Shown here piece by piece: positions 16,049 through 23,213 of a stretch of 25,024 nucleotides of DNA (position 1 is its first letter; each line of letters opens with the position of its first letter). This stretch comes from Veillonella sp. (GTDB taxonomy: Bacteria > Bacillota > Negativicutes > Veillonellales > Veillonellaceae), in NCBI RefSeq assembly GCF_019414865.1, contig NZ_DXLG01000006.1:1-25024 (forward strand), in the 5' to 3' direction. The notes under the pieces are model-generated. The model saw nothing but the letters and a program-made list of their open reading frames with translations, had not been told where the DNA came from and searched no databases. The position numbers and the translations under genes are program-made.

Positions 16049-17051
16049 TAGTGAAAGTTTAGAAACCATTGTTGAAGAGGCTATACACTTATCATCAACA
16101 GATATTCATCTACAATGTGGTGAGCCTATCTATTTGAGACATGGTGATGGATTAAAGGCCACTCAATTTGTATGTACCACTACGTTGATTGAAGATATTT
16201 TGCGACGTTGTGGTATAGCATCTTATGAATGGCAATCTCTTGATGAAGCTTGTTCCTGTTGTGGTGTACGTATTCGTGTTCATCTGTATCGAGCTAATCA
16301 AACTATATGTGGCACACTTCGCTTATTGTGTCATCAACAACTTAAACTGGATGATAATAGTGAAGGTCAACTCCTACAAAAATTATGTGAATCTCATGAT
16401 GGTTTATTGCTCGTCTGTGGTCCTACGGGTAGTGGTAAAAGTTTTACCTTAGCTTGTTGTATTGACTATATTAATCAAACGATGGAGCGCCATATCATCA
16501 CGTTAGAAGATCCTATCGAATTTGAGTTTAAACCTAAGAAATCGTTAATTCATCAACGCCAATTAGGTGCAGATATTAAGTCTATGTCTGACGGTATTCG
16601 AGATGCATTGCGGGAGGATCCAGATGTCATTATGGTAGGAGAACTCCGAGATCGAGAAACCTTAGAGGCTGCTCTTCATGCAGCCGAAACAGGTCATCTT
16701 GTGATGGCAACCATGCATACACAGCGGGCTGTAATGGCTGTTCACCGCATGATTTCATTATTCCCTGGAGAACAACAAGAGGAGGTGCGTAGTCAAATAT
16801 CACAAGTGCTACGTGCCGTTATATGTCAACGGCTCCTTAGATGGAATAAAAAGTTCATTACCATCCGTGATATTTTGCTAAACACGCATGCGGTAGCGAA
16901 TTTGATACGTACTCGTAAGGAACCACAAATCATTTCTATTCAAGAAACACAACTACCTATGAAAACACTAGAGATGGCCGTGCGAGATGCGAAGGTACAA
17001 TATGGCTCTCAGCAACAACTACATACATTATTAGATCAACAATTATCGTAG
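16032..17051 (+). CDS. pilT: PilT-type pilus retraction ATPase
   Basis: A 339-residue PilT family ATPase, expected to depolymerise pili. Walker A GPTGSGKS is at 130-137, the Asp box LEDPIEFE follows, and Walker B is DVIMVGELRDRETLEAALHAAETGH. The most telling part is AVANLIRT near residue 290, which corresponds to the PilT-specific AIRNLIRE retraction motif and is absent from the upstream ATPase. SLFPGEQQEEVRSQ is also typical of PilT. The N-terminus is cysteine-rich (CC at 4-5, CSCC at 74-77), which is unusual for PilT. GTG at 16032 is chosen; GAGGAGG (16016-16022) stands nine bases before it. It overlaps the ATPase before it by 17 bases and ends eight bases before pilC. Confidence 0.92.
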   Translation: MDSCCNSESLETIVEEAIHLSSTDIHLQCGEPIYLRHGDGLKATQFVCTTTLIEDILRRCGIASYEWQSLDEACSCCGVRIRVHLYRANQTICGTLRLLCHQQLKLDDNSEGQLLQKLCESHDGLLLVCGPTGSGKSFTLACCIDYINQTMERHIITLEDPIEFEFKPKKSLIHQRQLGADIKSMSDGIRDALREDPDVIMVGELRDRETLEAALHAAETGHLVMATMHTQRAVMAVHRMISLFPGEQQEEVRSQISQVLRAVICQRLLRWNKKFITIRDILLNTHAVANLIRTRKEPQIISIQETQLPMKTLEMAVRDAKVQYGSQQQLHTLLDQQLS

Positions 17052-17059
17052 GTGAAGGT

Positions 17060-18235
17060 ATGGAGGCTTATGAATATGTCGTAAAAGATGAGAATAATGA
17101 AACGATCAAAGGTTTAATATGGGCGGATTCAGAACAGGAGGTCGGTACACGGTTAAAGCGAGATGGATATAAGATTTATAAAATTACTTTACAAGTAAAT
17201 AAGAAGAAACATAAGTGGAATCATGCCATGGTAGTAGATGTAACCTACCAATTAGGACTACTCATCGAATCTGGCGTGCCTTTACGACGCGCATTACAGT
17301 TACTATGTCAAGGGAAAAGAGGCCTTTTGTATACAGCCTTATATGAATCGATTGAGCGTGGTCAAACGTTGTCTCAAGCATTGCGAAGTGAAGGTTGTCC
17401 TGCCATTGCACTGGCTTTACTAGAAAGTGGAGAGGCTGCAGGTACATTAGGAGAAAGCTTGCAATATATATCACGTCACTATGATTGGGAGCGACAGGTA
17501 CGGCAAAAGGTTATCAGTGCTATTTCCTATCCATTATTTTTACTTGTATTAATGAATATCTTTTTTCTTGTTACCATCTTGTTTATCGTTCCATCCTTTG
17601 AAAAGGTTTTTACTACCATGCATATTACATTACCAGTGATGACGCGAGCCCTCTTTGCATTAGGACAAGGGCTAAAGAATCATCCCATAGTGGTTGTTAT
17701 TCTGCATTGTGTAGGCCTAGGGGCTATGGTCTTTGCATATCATCAACATAGTATAAAACGCAAAGTACATCGTTGGCTTTGGCAGTTGGCTCACCGATAC
17801 CAATGGATGACCTGCATTTACTATACAAGTATGTTAAAAGTTTGGGCGCTTTTGTTAGATTCTGGAATTTCTATTATTCACACTATGAATATTACAAGAC
17901 CTTTATGGGGCAATATATATGGTGTCGAATGTAGTGAAAAGGTAGAGGCAAAATTATTATCAGGCCATTCTTTTGAAGAGAGTCTGAGAACGGAGAATAT
18001 TGGAAATTCCTTTATATGGCAAATGATCTCTATTGGAGAAGAAAGTGGAGAACTCGTAAAGATGTTAGAACATTGTGGACATTATTATGAATCTATACTT
18101 TCAAAATATATTGCCCGTCTTGAGAGACTATTAGAACCAATTTTACTGACCTTGATGGGAATCGGTGTAGCCGTTTTGGTTGTATCTGTTATGTATCCGT
18201 TGTTTACGTCTATTGCTAAATTGGGAGGGCAGTAG
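17060..18235 (+). CDS. pilC: PilC/GspF-type inner-membrane platform protein
   Basis: A 391-residue polytopic platform protein on which the assembly and retraction ATPases are thought to act. It has an N-terminal region ending in a lysine-rich segment (KKKHKWNH), then two T2SSF repeats. The first covers about 62-185 with the GVPLRRALQLL and ESGEAAGTLGESL signatures. The second covers about 250-385 with ISIIHTMNI and SIGEESGELVKMLE. Three hydrophobic segments near 155-185, 212-235 and 358-385 fit the family topology. Spacing to the neighbours is tight (eight bases from pilT), and 52 bases separate it from the pilin gene. ComGB is the monoderm equivalent. Confidence 0.92.
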   Translation: MEAYEYVVKDENNETIKGLIWADSEQEVGTRLKRDGYKIYKITLQVNKKKHKWNHAMVVDVTYQLGLLIESGVPLRRALQLLCQGKRGLLYTALYESIERGQTLSQALRSEGCPAIALALLESGEAAGTLGESLQYISRHYDWERQVRQKVISAISYPLFLLVLMNIFFLVTILFIVPSFEKVFTTMHITLPVMTRALFALGQGLKNHPIVVVILHCVGLGAMVFAYHQHSIKRKVHRWLWQLAHRYQWMTCIYYTSMLKVWALLLDSGISIIHTMNITRPLWGNIYGVECSEKVEAKLLSGHSFEESLRTENIGNSFIWQMISIGEESGELVKMLEHCGHYYESILSKYIARLERLLEPILLTLMGIGVAVLVVSVMYPLFTSIAKLGGQ

Positions 18236-18287
18236 GCATTGTTATCAAGCTATTTTACAGGATTAATAATGATAAAAGGAGGATATT

Positions 18288-18734
18288 ATGAGTTCTGTTA
18301 TGCACCTAGTTCATGGATTAAATCATAGATTAGAAATATGTGGTCAATGGATTGTAGAACATCTACAAATTAATCATGTTCGAGAAAACCTTAAAAAATC
18401 GAGAAAAGGTGGATTTACTCTTGTAGAATTAATGGTTGTCGTTGCAGTTATTGCCATATTAGCGGCCATTGCGATGCCACAATTTCTATCGGCTGCTGAT
18501 AGAGCGCGAACTGCGAAGGAAACAGCAGATATTCAAATTATTAAAAATGCAACACAACTCTATATGATTGACAAGAATGTAGATACACCGCCAACTGTAG
18601 AAAATCTATATAAAGAAGGCTATCTTACAGAACATGTTAAAACTGCAAAAGATAAAGAATATACCATTACTTATGAAGCGGTTAATGGTGGTACTGCGAA
18701 GGCAGTTGTAGTTAAAGCCCCTGATGCACCTTAA
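18288..18734 (+). CDS. Major type IV prepilin with unusually long leader
   Basis: A 148-residue prepilin, the likely main pilus subunit. The cleavage signal KGG^FTLVEL occurs at residues 40-48, with Phe43 as the new N-terminus and Glu47 at +5. A hydrophobic helix VVVAVIAILAAIAMPQF follows, then a short soluble domain rich in Lys, Thr and Ala with no cysteine pair. The leader before the cut is 42 residues, whereas most type IV prepilins have fewer than 30. The start is well supported by AAAGGAGG at 18276-18283, and there is no in-frame ATG, GTG or TTG between residue 5 and the cleavage site. It is followed by a 206-base A/T-rich gap. Could also be called ComGC- or PilA-like; the sequence does not separate these. 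Confidence 0.9.
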   Translation: MSSVMHLVHGLNHRLEICGQWIVEHLQINHVRENLKKSRKGGFTLVELMVVVAVIAILAAIAMPQFLSAADRARTAKETADIQIIKNATQLYMIDKNVDTPPTVENLYKEGYLTEHVKTAKDKEYTITYEAVNGGTAKAVVVKAPDAP

Positions 18735-18746
18735 TCGTAATTGATA

Positions 18747-18816
18747 TCTAGTATTTAGTACTTAATATTTAATACTTAATAGTTATTATTTAATATTTAA
18801 GTCTTAATAGTTAATG
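18747..18816. repeat. Tandem A/T-rich 14-nt repeats
   Basis: Five adjacent degenerate 14-base units: 18747-18760, 18761-18774, 18775-18788, 18789-18802 and 18803-18816. The second unit reads CTTAATATTTAATA, the third CTTAATAGTTATTA, the fourth TTTAATATTTAAGT and the fifth CTTAATAGTTAATG. A double period of 28 is better conserved (24 of 28 bases between 18762-18789 and 18790-18817). The rest of the gap (18817-18940) is also A/T-rich, with agttatatt repeated at 18867-18875 and 18890-18898, and no recognised site. The tract lies between the pilin and peptidase genes. Confidence 0.7.
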
Positions 18817-18940
18817 TGCATGGATTGATGATTGGAATGTAAATTTATATTTGCATTTACATATGTAGTTATATTAATAGCTATACAGTAGTTATATTTA
18901 CATTAATATATGTACAGTTGATTTTATGGAAGGAAAAGGT

Positions 18941-19507
18941 ATGAAAGGGACTCATTATGTTATAGCACTGATCGTGTATTTAGCATCCATTGTATTGCCT
19001 ATTATACTTTCATCACGAGCAATATCCTTTATTCACGTTGCTTTGTATGCTGTATTTTCACTCATCATCATAGCAGGTGCTACCATCGATATGCATTACT
19101 ATATATTGCCTGATGAAGGGGCGTTAGTGCTTGTTTTAGGTGGTATAGTATATAGCCTTATAAATGATAAGTCTATGCTTATAACGATTATAAGTGTTAT
19201 GAGTGTAGGTGCTATTACATATGGACTTCGTCTTATGAGTCATAAAGGCTTTGGACTAGGCGATGTGAAATGGTTTTCTGCTATTGCCATGTGGCTTACG
19301 CCCTGGGAGATTGTATGCTTCTTTTACGTAGCCTTTTGTGTTGGTTCTCTCTATCTCTTACTAACAAGCTATCGTAATCGATACATTCCATTTGGTCCCT
19401 TTCTATGCTTTGGTGGTTGGTGTGCCTTACATGGCGGATCCTATATGGAGGTGTTGTACCAATGGTTAAGGCACAACCTATACATCATCAATACGGTTCT
19501 TTGTTAG
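18941..19507 (+). CDS. Short prepilin peptidase (A24 family)
   Basis: A 188-residue polytopic aspartyl protease that would cut the pilin and pseudopilin leaders at the cytoplasmic face. The two catalytic aspartates are Asp50 in GATIDMHYYILPD and Asp108 in GFGLGDVKW, the GxGD motif. The FGPFL segment near residue 151 is also a family mark. Six or so hydrophobic helices are visible. The N-terminal methyltransferase domain with paired CxxC motifs, found in PilD and ComC, is missing. The start at 18941 follows GGAAGG (18928-18933); ATG 18926 has no ribosome site. The next gene begins inside its last 46 bases. Confidence 0.85.
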   Translation: MKGTHYVIALIVYLASIVLPIILSSRAISFIHVALYAVFSLIIIAGATIDMHYYILPDEGALVLVLGGIVYSLINDKSMLITIISVMSVGAITYGLRLMSHKGFGLGDVKWFSAIAMWLTPWEIVCFFYVAFCVGSLYLLLTSYRNRYIPFGPFLCFGGWCALHGGSYMEVLYQWLRHNLYIINTVLC

Positions 19508-19923
19508 CTGAGTGGATTATTGCAATTAGTTTATTTTTACTTCTTATTTCTATGTCTTTGCCCATTGTAACAACGCCTAGCCGCTATACTCTAAATGAAA
19601 GTACTGAAGAAGTAGTATATATGTTAAAAAAGGTTCAACTTTGGTCTATGCTTGGGCATAAGTCTAATGGAAAAGGGCGTATGTTATTCATATTAAATAA
19701 AGACAGCTATACCTTAGAGGAGGATGCTCATCATCATACAGTTAATATATCCTTACCTGCAGGGATTGAAAATGTACAACCCTTAACGGTTATCTCTTTT
19801 TCTTCTCTAGGATTACCTTATGATGGAACGGAACTTATTTTACGGGATCGAGAAAGTGGTGAGAGAAATCGTATATGGATATCTGTACAAACGGGACGTA
19901 TTCGATGGGAAGAAGTACACTAA
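19462..19923 (+). CDS. Minor pseudopilin, GspH-like position
   Basis: A 153-residue protein with a class III N-terminus: short leader ending HQYG at Gly12, then S-L-L-A-E with glutamate at +5, then a hydrophobic helix (WIIAISLFLLLISMSLPI) and a soluble domain. The +1 residue is serine, not the usual Phe or Met. The C-terminal half shows strand-like blocks and a FSSLGLPYDG motif like the ends of GspH/FimT proteins. GGAGGTG (19447-19453) sets the ATG at 19462, inside the peptidase gene. Role: probable minor pilin in the tip complex that primes assembly. Naming by order (H, I, J, K) is an inference. Confidence 0.8.
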   Translation: MVKAQPIHHQYGSLLAEWIIAISLFLLLISMSLPIVTTPSRYTLNESTEEVVYMLKKVQLWSMLGHKSNGKGRMLFILNKDSYTLEEDAHHHTVNISLPAGIENVQPLTVISFSSLGLPYDGTELILRDRESGERNRIWISVQTGRIRWEEVH

Positions 19924-20287
19924 GGGCTTTATGTATGGAGATGCCTTAGTATCAACAGCTATTATTATGTTTATCTTGCCTGTTATATTATCTGTATTTT
20001 GGATGGCTACCTTAACAATCTATAAGGCTTATTATTGGGATCATATATTACAAGACACCATAACATATGTAGAGGAAAGTAAGTCTACGTATTATCAAAC
20101 GGGTCATATTCAAGAAGGTATACATAACTCTCAATTTATTATGAGTCCCAGTGAATCTATTACTTATAAAACACATGTAGAGCCTATCGTAGAAAATGGT
20201 ATTGTCCTACAACGATTAACTGTGCAGGCCATAGATAATGAATCTGTTGTGTATACCTTATCTCTCGATTTGGAGGAAATACGGTGA
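19820..20287 (+). CDS. Minor pseudopilin, GspI-like position; start uncertain
   Basis: Up to 155 residues. The cleavage-like motif KG^FMYGDALVSTAIIM places Gly36 before the cut, with aspartate in place of glutamate at +5, and a hydrophobic helix follows. If that motif is used, the start must lie upstream of ATG 19931. Candidates are ATG 19820 (AGGA at 19809-19812) and the GTG codons at 19856 and 19859, all inside the end of the previous gene. ATG 19931 would give a protein with no leader, starting at the +2 residue. I list 19820, with an overlap of 104 bases and a leader of 36 residues, comparable with the 42-residue leader of the major pilin. The soluble domain is rich in Tyr, Glu and Ile; no further motif is recognised. 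Confidence 0.7.
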   Translation: MMERNLFYGIEKVVREIVYGYLYKRDVFDGKKYTKGFMYGDALVSTAIIMFILPVILSVFWMATLTIYKAYYWDHILQDTITYVEESKSTYYQTGHIQEGIHNSQFIMSPSESITYKTHVEPIVENGIVLQRLTVQAIDNESVVYTLSLDLEEIR

Positions 20288-20859
20288 GGACTCATGATGC
20301 ACAAAGGGGTTTCATTTTGTATTCCACACTCATCAGTATAACTATTTCTACTATCGTTTTAACCTTATTGTTAGGCATAGTTTTTTATGGGGTCATGTGG
20401 AATGCAAAATTAGTAGATAGCGTAGCTATGATGGAGGATGGTCGTTATACGCGGCGCATGGTGGTGGCTCAAATCATATGGAATCCTGTACCGATAACGG
20501 TAGAGGATCAAAATAGGACCTTATATATTCACGACACTAAGCGGACTACACTAATATTACAACGTCATGCTTTGTATAGGAAGCTTACAGATGGCAGCTT
20601 ACAACCTGTTAGCGGCAGCCGTATTATCGGCACAAAGGATAAACGAAATATTGGGTACACACAAGAACATCCATTTAGTATGGATGAGAGCGGAGCAGTC
20701 CATATGCGCTGGTATATAACGAATCGATTTACTGGTGATAAACAATATACTGCTGGATATGGAGGCTTAGCGATATATGAAGTCGCCATAGGTCAAAGTA
20801 GTATATATGATTGGTATAAAGATAATGAGGAAACAAGTCATGAACATAGGAGCCCATAA
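20284..20859 (+). CDS. Minor pseudopilin, GspJ-like position
   Basis: A 191-residue protein with a nine-residue leader ending QRG, then F-I-L-Y-S-T-L and a hydrophobic helix to about residue 36. The +5 position is serine, so the charge that pairs with the neighbouring subunit N-terminus is absent. The body carries the pattern of a GspJ/ComGF-like protein (an NRTLYIHDTKRTTLILQ strand run, then RKLTDGSLQPVSGS), but this is only a resemblance. GTG at 20284 overlaps the previous stop by four bases (GTGA) and has GGAGG (20272-20276) seven bases upstream, a coupled start. The end overlaps the next gene by 20 bases. Confidence 0.8.
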   Translation: MRTHDAQRGFILYSTLISITISTIVLTLLLGIVFYGVMWNAKLVDSVAMMEDGRYTRRMVVAQIIWNPVPITVEDQNRTLYIHDTKRTTLILQRHALYRKLTDGSLQPVSGSRIIGTKDKRNIGYTQEHPFSMDESGAVHMRWYITNRFTGDKQYTAGYGGLAIYEVAIGQSSIYDWYKDNEETSHEHRSP

Positions 20860-21247
20860 TGCAGGGTTTATTACATATGTAGCCTTATTTACAATGTCCT
20901 TTTTATTAGTATTGGCCTTTATGGGACTGCGTATTGGTCAAATTTGTGAAAGTAATGCAGTAGATGAATTGCATTTAGAAGAGGCTCATTATGCAGCGCA
21001 AAGTGGAGCGCATTGGTTTGTAGGCTACTGTAAGGCTGGTAATACTTGGGACTTTCAGGAAAAGCTAATTGTAGCTGATGATGCGGATGTAGAAATTACC
21101 ATTGAGGCCGATCCATCCCATGACAATCCTCGTCACGTTATGAGCTATGGCAAATTGAAACATCAGGAAATAGTAAGTCGTGTACATATGTATGTGACAG
21201 TAGATACAGATCATACTATGCATGTTATGAAGATAAAACCATATTGA
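20840..21247 (+). CDS. Minor pseudopilin, GspK/PilX-like position
   Basis: A 135-residue protein with a nine-residue leader ending NAG, then F-I-T-Y-V-A-L and a long hydrophobic helix. There is no acidic residue at +5, as is typical of GspK and many PilX-like tip proteins. After the helix comes HLEEAHYAAQSGAHWFVGYCKAG, which resembles the A-x-x-G-x-x-x-A repeat after the helix in PilX_N and GspK proteins. It is much shorter than a real GspK (about 300 residues), so PilX/ComGG-like is the safer call. The ATG at 20840 follows GAGGAA (20827-20832). It overlaps the previous gene by 20 bases and ends nine bases before the PilM-like gene. Confidence 0.78.
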   Translation: MNIGAHNAGFITYVALFTMSFLLVLAFMGLRIGQICESNAVDELHLEEAHYAAQSGAHWFVGYCKAGNTWDFQEKLIVADDADVEITIEADPSHDNPRHVMSYGKLKHQEIVSRVHMYVTVDTDHTMHVMKIKPY

Positions 21248-21256
21248 GGTGAATCT

Positions 21257-22111
21257 ATGAAACGGAAAAAGAAAATACATACTGGTGTATGTATTACAGA
21301 TGAACGTATTGTATGTGTGACAGCTCATGTAGAAAATAAAACGATGGTTATTACCGATGCATTGGAAATGAAACGCAGTGCATCTATAGATGAGGATGTT
21401 AGAAAATTTATAGAAATGTATGATTTAGATGATGGAGCTTACAGCATGGTAGCTAATATTGATACACAAATGCATGTAGCACCTTATGATCCTCACGATT
21501 TTGATATGAAAGAGTTTATCAAATGGAATGTAGAGGATTACTTTACCTTTGATGGCGACAGTTTCCAAATGGATGCATGTCGTCGAGAATATCCAAGACA
21601 TAATTACCATATGTTTATGGTTGCCGTAGAGCGTCATTCATTAGAACTTTTAAAACAAGGTATACGAGACACCTATGCACCGGTGGATGTAATCGATTTC
21701 TGGCCTATTCCTATTTGTTACAGCTTGATGCGGCGTAGTGGTACCGTGACTGGGGTCGTAGAAAAGGATAATCTACACTTGTGGCTGTGGTGGAATGATA
21801 TATGTATTCAAGAACGGATTGTCCCTATTAGTAGCAGTGATGTATCAGAAGCTATGGAGGTACTAGAATCTAGATTACAAGAATTTGGCGTAGATGAAAT
21901 ACAAGGGGTTAAGCTGTATGGGTTAGATCAATTAACCGATGAGGAACAAAAGGATATGGAAGCTATTATTTCTATATATGGAGAAACAGAGTATATTCCA
22001 TTATTATTCTTAGGGCGTGGTCGTAATCGATGTAAACAAGGACAATTAGATTGGGATATGGCTATTGGTATGGCCGCAAGGGGGCTTAAATGGATTGGCT
22101 TGGGATGGTAG
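21257..22111 (+). CDS. PilM-like cytoplasmic pilus assembly protein
   Basis: A 284-residue soluble protein with no membrane helix. Its position directly before PilN- and PilO-like genes, its length and an actin-like layout (N-terminal HTGVCITDERIVCVTAHVEN, then a central MFMVAVERHSLELL segment that looks like the PilM VxAxxxxxI strand) support a PilM-type role. In the family, PilM binds the N-terminal tail of PilN and links the ATPase to the membrane proteins. Classical PilM is about 350 residues and has clearer nucleotide-binding motifs, so this one is divergent and short. GAGGTGAATCT precedes the ATG. Its last 17 bases overlap the start I prefer for the next gene. Confidence 0.7.
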   Translation: MKRKKKIHTGVCITDERIVCVTAHVENKTMVITDALEMKRSASIDEDVRKFIEMYDLDDGAYSMVANIDTQMHVAPYDPHDFDMKEFIKWNVEDYFTFDGDSFQMDACRREYPRHNYHMFMVAVERHSLELLKQGIRDTYAPVDVIDFWPIPICYSLMRRSGTVTGVVEKDNLHLWLWWNDICIQERIVPISSSDVSEAMEVLESRLQEFGVDEIQGVKLYGLDQLTDEEQKDMEAIISIYGETEYIPLLFLGRGRNRCKQGQLDWDMAIGMAARGLKWIGLGW

Positions 22112-22691
22112 GAATAGATATATTAATCTAATGCCTCGATCGTTACGTTGGCATAGTTTATGGCATAAATATCGTTATTATCTATATGGTATGAGTATTG
22201 TATACGGAATAGTAGGATTAATAGCAATAGGTTATTGCTTGTCGAACTATGAACAGTATAAGACTGAAAAGGCAGAACTATTGACGCTATTGGAAAATCC
22301 GCAGTATCAGTCAATTGGAAAACAGTATGAGGATATAGCATCAGTTAAAAATAAAATACTTAAGAATAGTTCGGGGAAAAATAAAAAATCTATTTTTCAA
22401 AATACTATCGTTTTATATGTCCTTGATATAGCTATGGAGCAAGGAATTAGTTTACAACACCTTAACATAAAGGATGAACATATTAGTGTAGATGGTATAG
22501 GCTATAGTGATGAAGCATGCCGTAAATTTATAGCTAGTATTCAACAAAGATTAATTGGAATGGATTGTCATGGAACAGTTAAAGCAGATCAAGGTATATA
22601 TACATTCCATATGGAAGGATCTAAAGGAGAGCACAACACATCCAGTAGAGAAGATAGTAATGATGATACTAATGTGGGGTATCATCATTAG
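22095..22691 (+). CDS. PilN-like membrane protein, TTG start proposed
   Basis: About 198 residues: a short cytoplasmic tail, a membrane helix (about residues 33-55, GMSIVYGIVGLIAIGYCL), then a periplasmic region. The tail contains INLMP, matching the INLLP motif of PilN that binds PilM. That motif lies before the first ATG (22131), so translation should start earlier: TTG 22095 has AAGGGGG (22078-22084) ten bases upstream. TTG 22065 is also possible. The body after the helix ends in a predicted ferredoxin-like region (FIASIQQRLIGMDCHG) and a low-complexity polar tail SSREDSNDDTN. In the family PilN and PilO form an inner-membrane heterodimer. Confidence 0.68.
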   Translation: MAWDGRNRYINLMPRSLRWHSLWHKYRYYLYGMSIVYGIVGLIAIGYCLSNYEQYKTEKAELLTLLENPQYQSIGKQYEDIASVKNKILKNSSGKNKKSIFQNTIVLYVLDIAMEQGISLQHLNIKDEHISVDGIGYSDEACRKFIASIQQRLIGMDCHGTVKADQGIYTFHMEGSKGEHNTSSREDSNDDTNVGYHH

Positions 22692-23088
22692 TATTTCACT
22701 ATATGGGTATATTAGCTTCGATTACAAAGCGACTCATTTGAAAGAGCGACAAGAAAACTATGTTATCCAAATGCAGGCTAAGTCAGATTATATTGTATCT
22801 AAGGAAGCAAAATTACTAGCGTCTTTTACAGAAAACAAGCTATCAAACACGAGTTCTAATACTAGTATTTTTGAGTCTTTGCAAGGAGAACCATTAATGA
22901 TTGTTAGTACTGATGAGCATGAAGGTGTATTAGAATTAAATTTATTAGGAAGTACAGAACGCCTTATCAACTGGATTAATACTGTTGAAGCAAAAGACCC
23001 TTCACGCCGTATAGAAATCGAGGATATAGAACGGAAAGGCAATGTAGTGTATGTACATTGTGCAGTAAAACCGACTATGAGGCCTTAA
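22660..23088 (+). CDS. PilO-like membrane protein; start uncertain
   Basis: About 142 residues from ATG 22660: an N-terminal membrane helix (MMILMWGIIISISLYGYI), a charged coiled-coil-like stretch (FDYKATHLKERQENYVIQ) and a compact C-terminal domain (LELNLLGSTERLINWINTVE) that looks like the PilO ferredoxin-like fold. The upstream ATG 22570 would add 30 residues including HPVEKIV just before the helix, where PilO and GspM proteins often have a P-R-E-R/K-like motif, but would overlap the PilN-like gene by 122 bases. 22660 has only GAGAAG as ribosome site. It is the last gene of the cluster: no PilP or secretin follows before the terminator. Confidence 0.62.
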   Translation: MMILMWGIIISISLYGYISFDYKATHLKERQENYVIQMQAKSDYIVSKEAKLLASFTENKLSNTSSNTSIFESLQGEPLMIVSTDEHEGVLELNLLGSTERLINWINTVEAKDPSRRIEIEDIERKGNVVYVHCAVKPTMRP

Positions 23089-23115
23089 TATATATTCTTA
23101 TATAGTAATATTAAT

Positions 23116-23160
23116 AGAGACAGATTATAGATCGTTATTCTATAGTTTGTCTTTGTTTTT
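23116..23160 (+). terminator. Terminator at the end of the pilus cluster
   Basis: 23118-23131 pairs with 23139-23152 (AGACA...TATAGA with TCTATA...TGTCT, two G-U pairs) around a seven-base loop, and ttgttttt follows to 23160. It closes the pilus transcription unit. Confidence 0.7.
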
Positions 23161-23180
23161 ATTGCATTTTATAGTACAAT
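23153..23180 (+). promoter_or_regulatory. Possible promoter for aroK-like gene and pfkA
   Basis: TTGTTT (23153-23158) and TACAAT (23175-23180) are 16 bases apart. The -35 has only three consensus matches and lies in the U-run of the preceding terminator. A promoter is expected here because a terminator precedes it and no other candidate is seen before the start at 23214. Confidence 0.35.
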
Positions 23181-23213
23181 GAAGGATATGAAATAATAAG
23201 GGGCACATAATAC

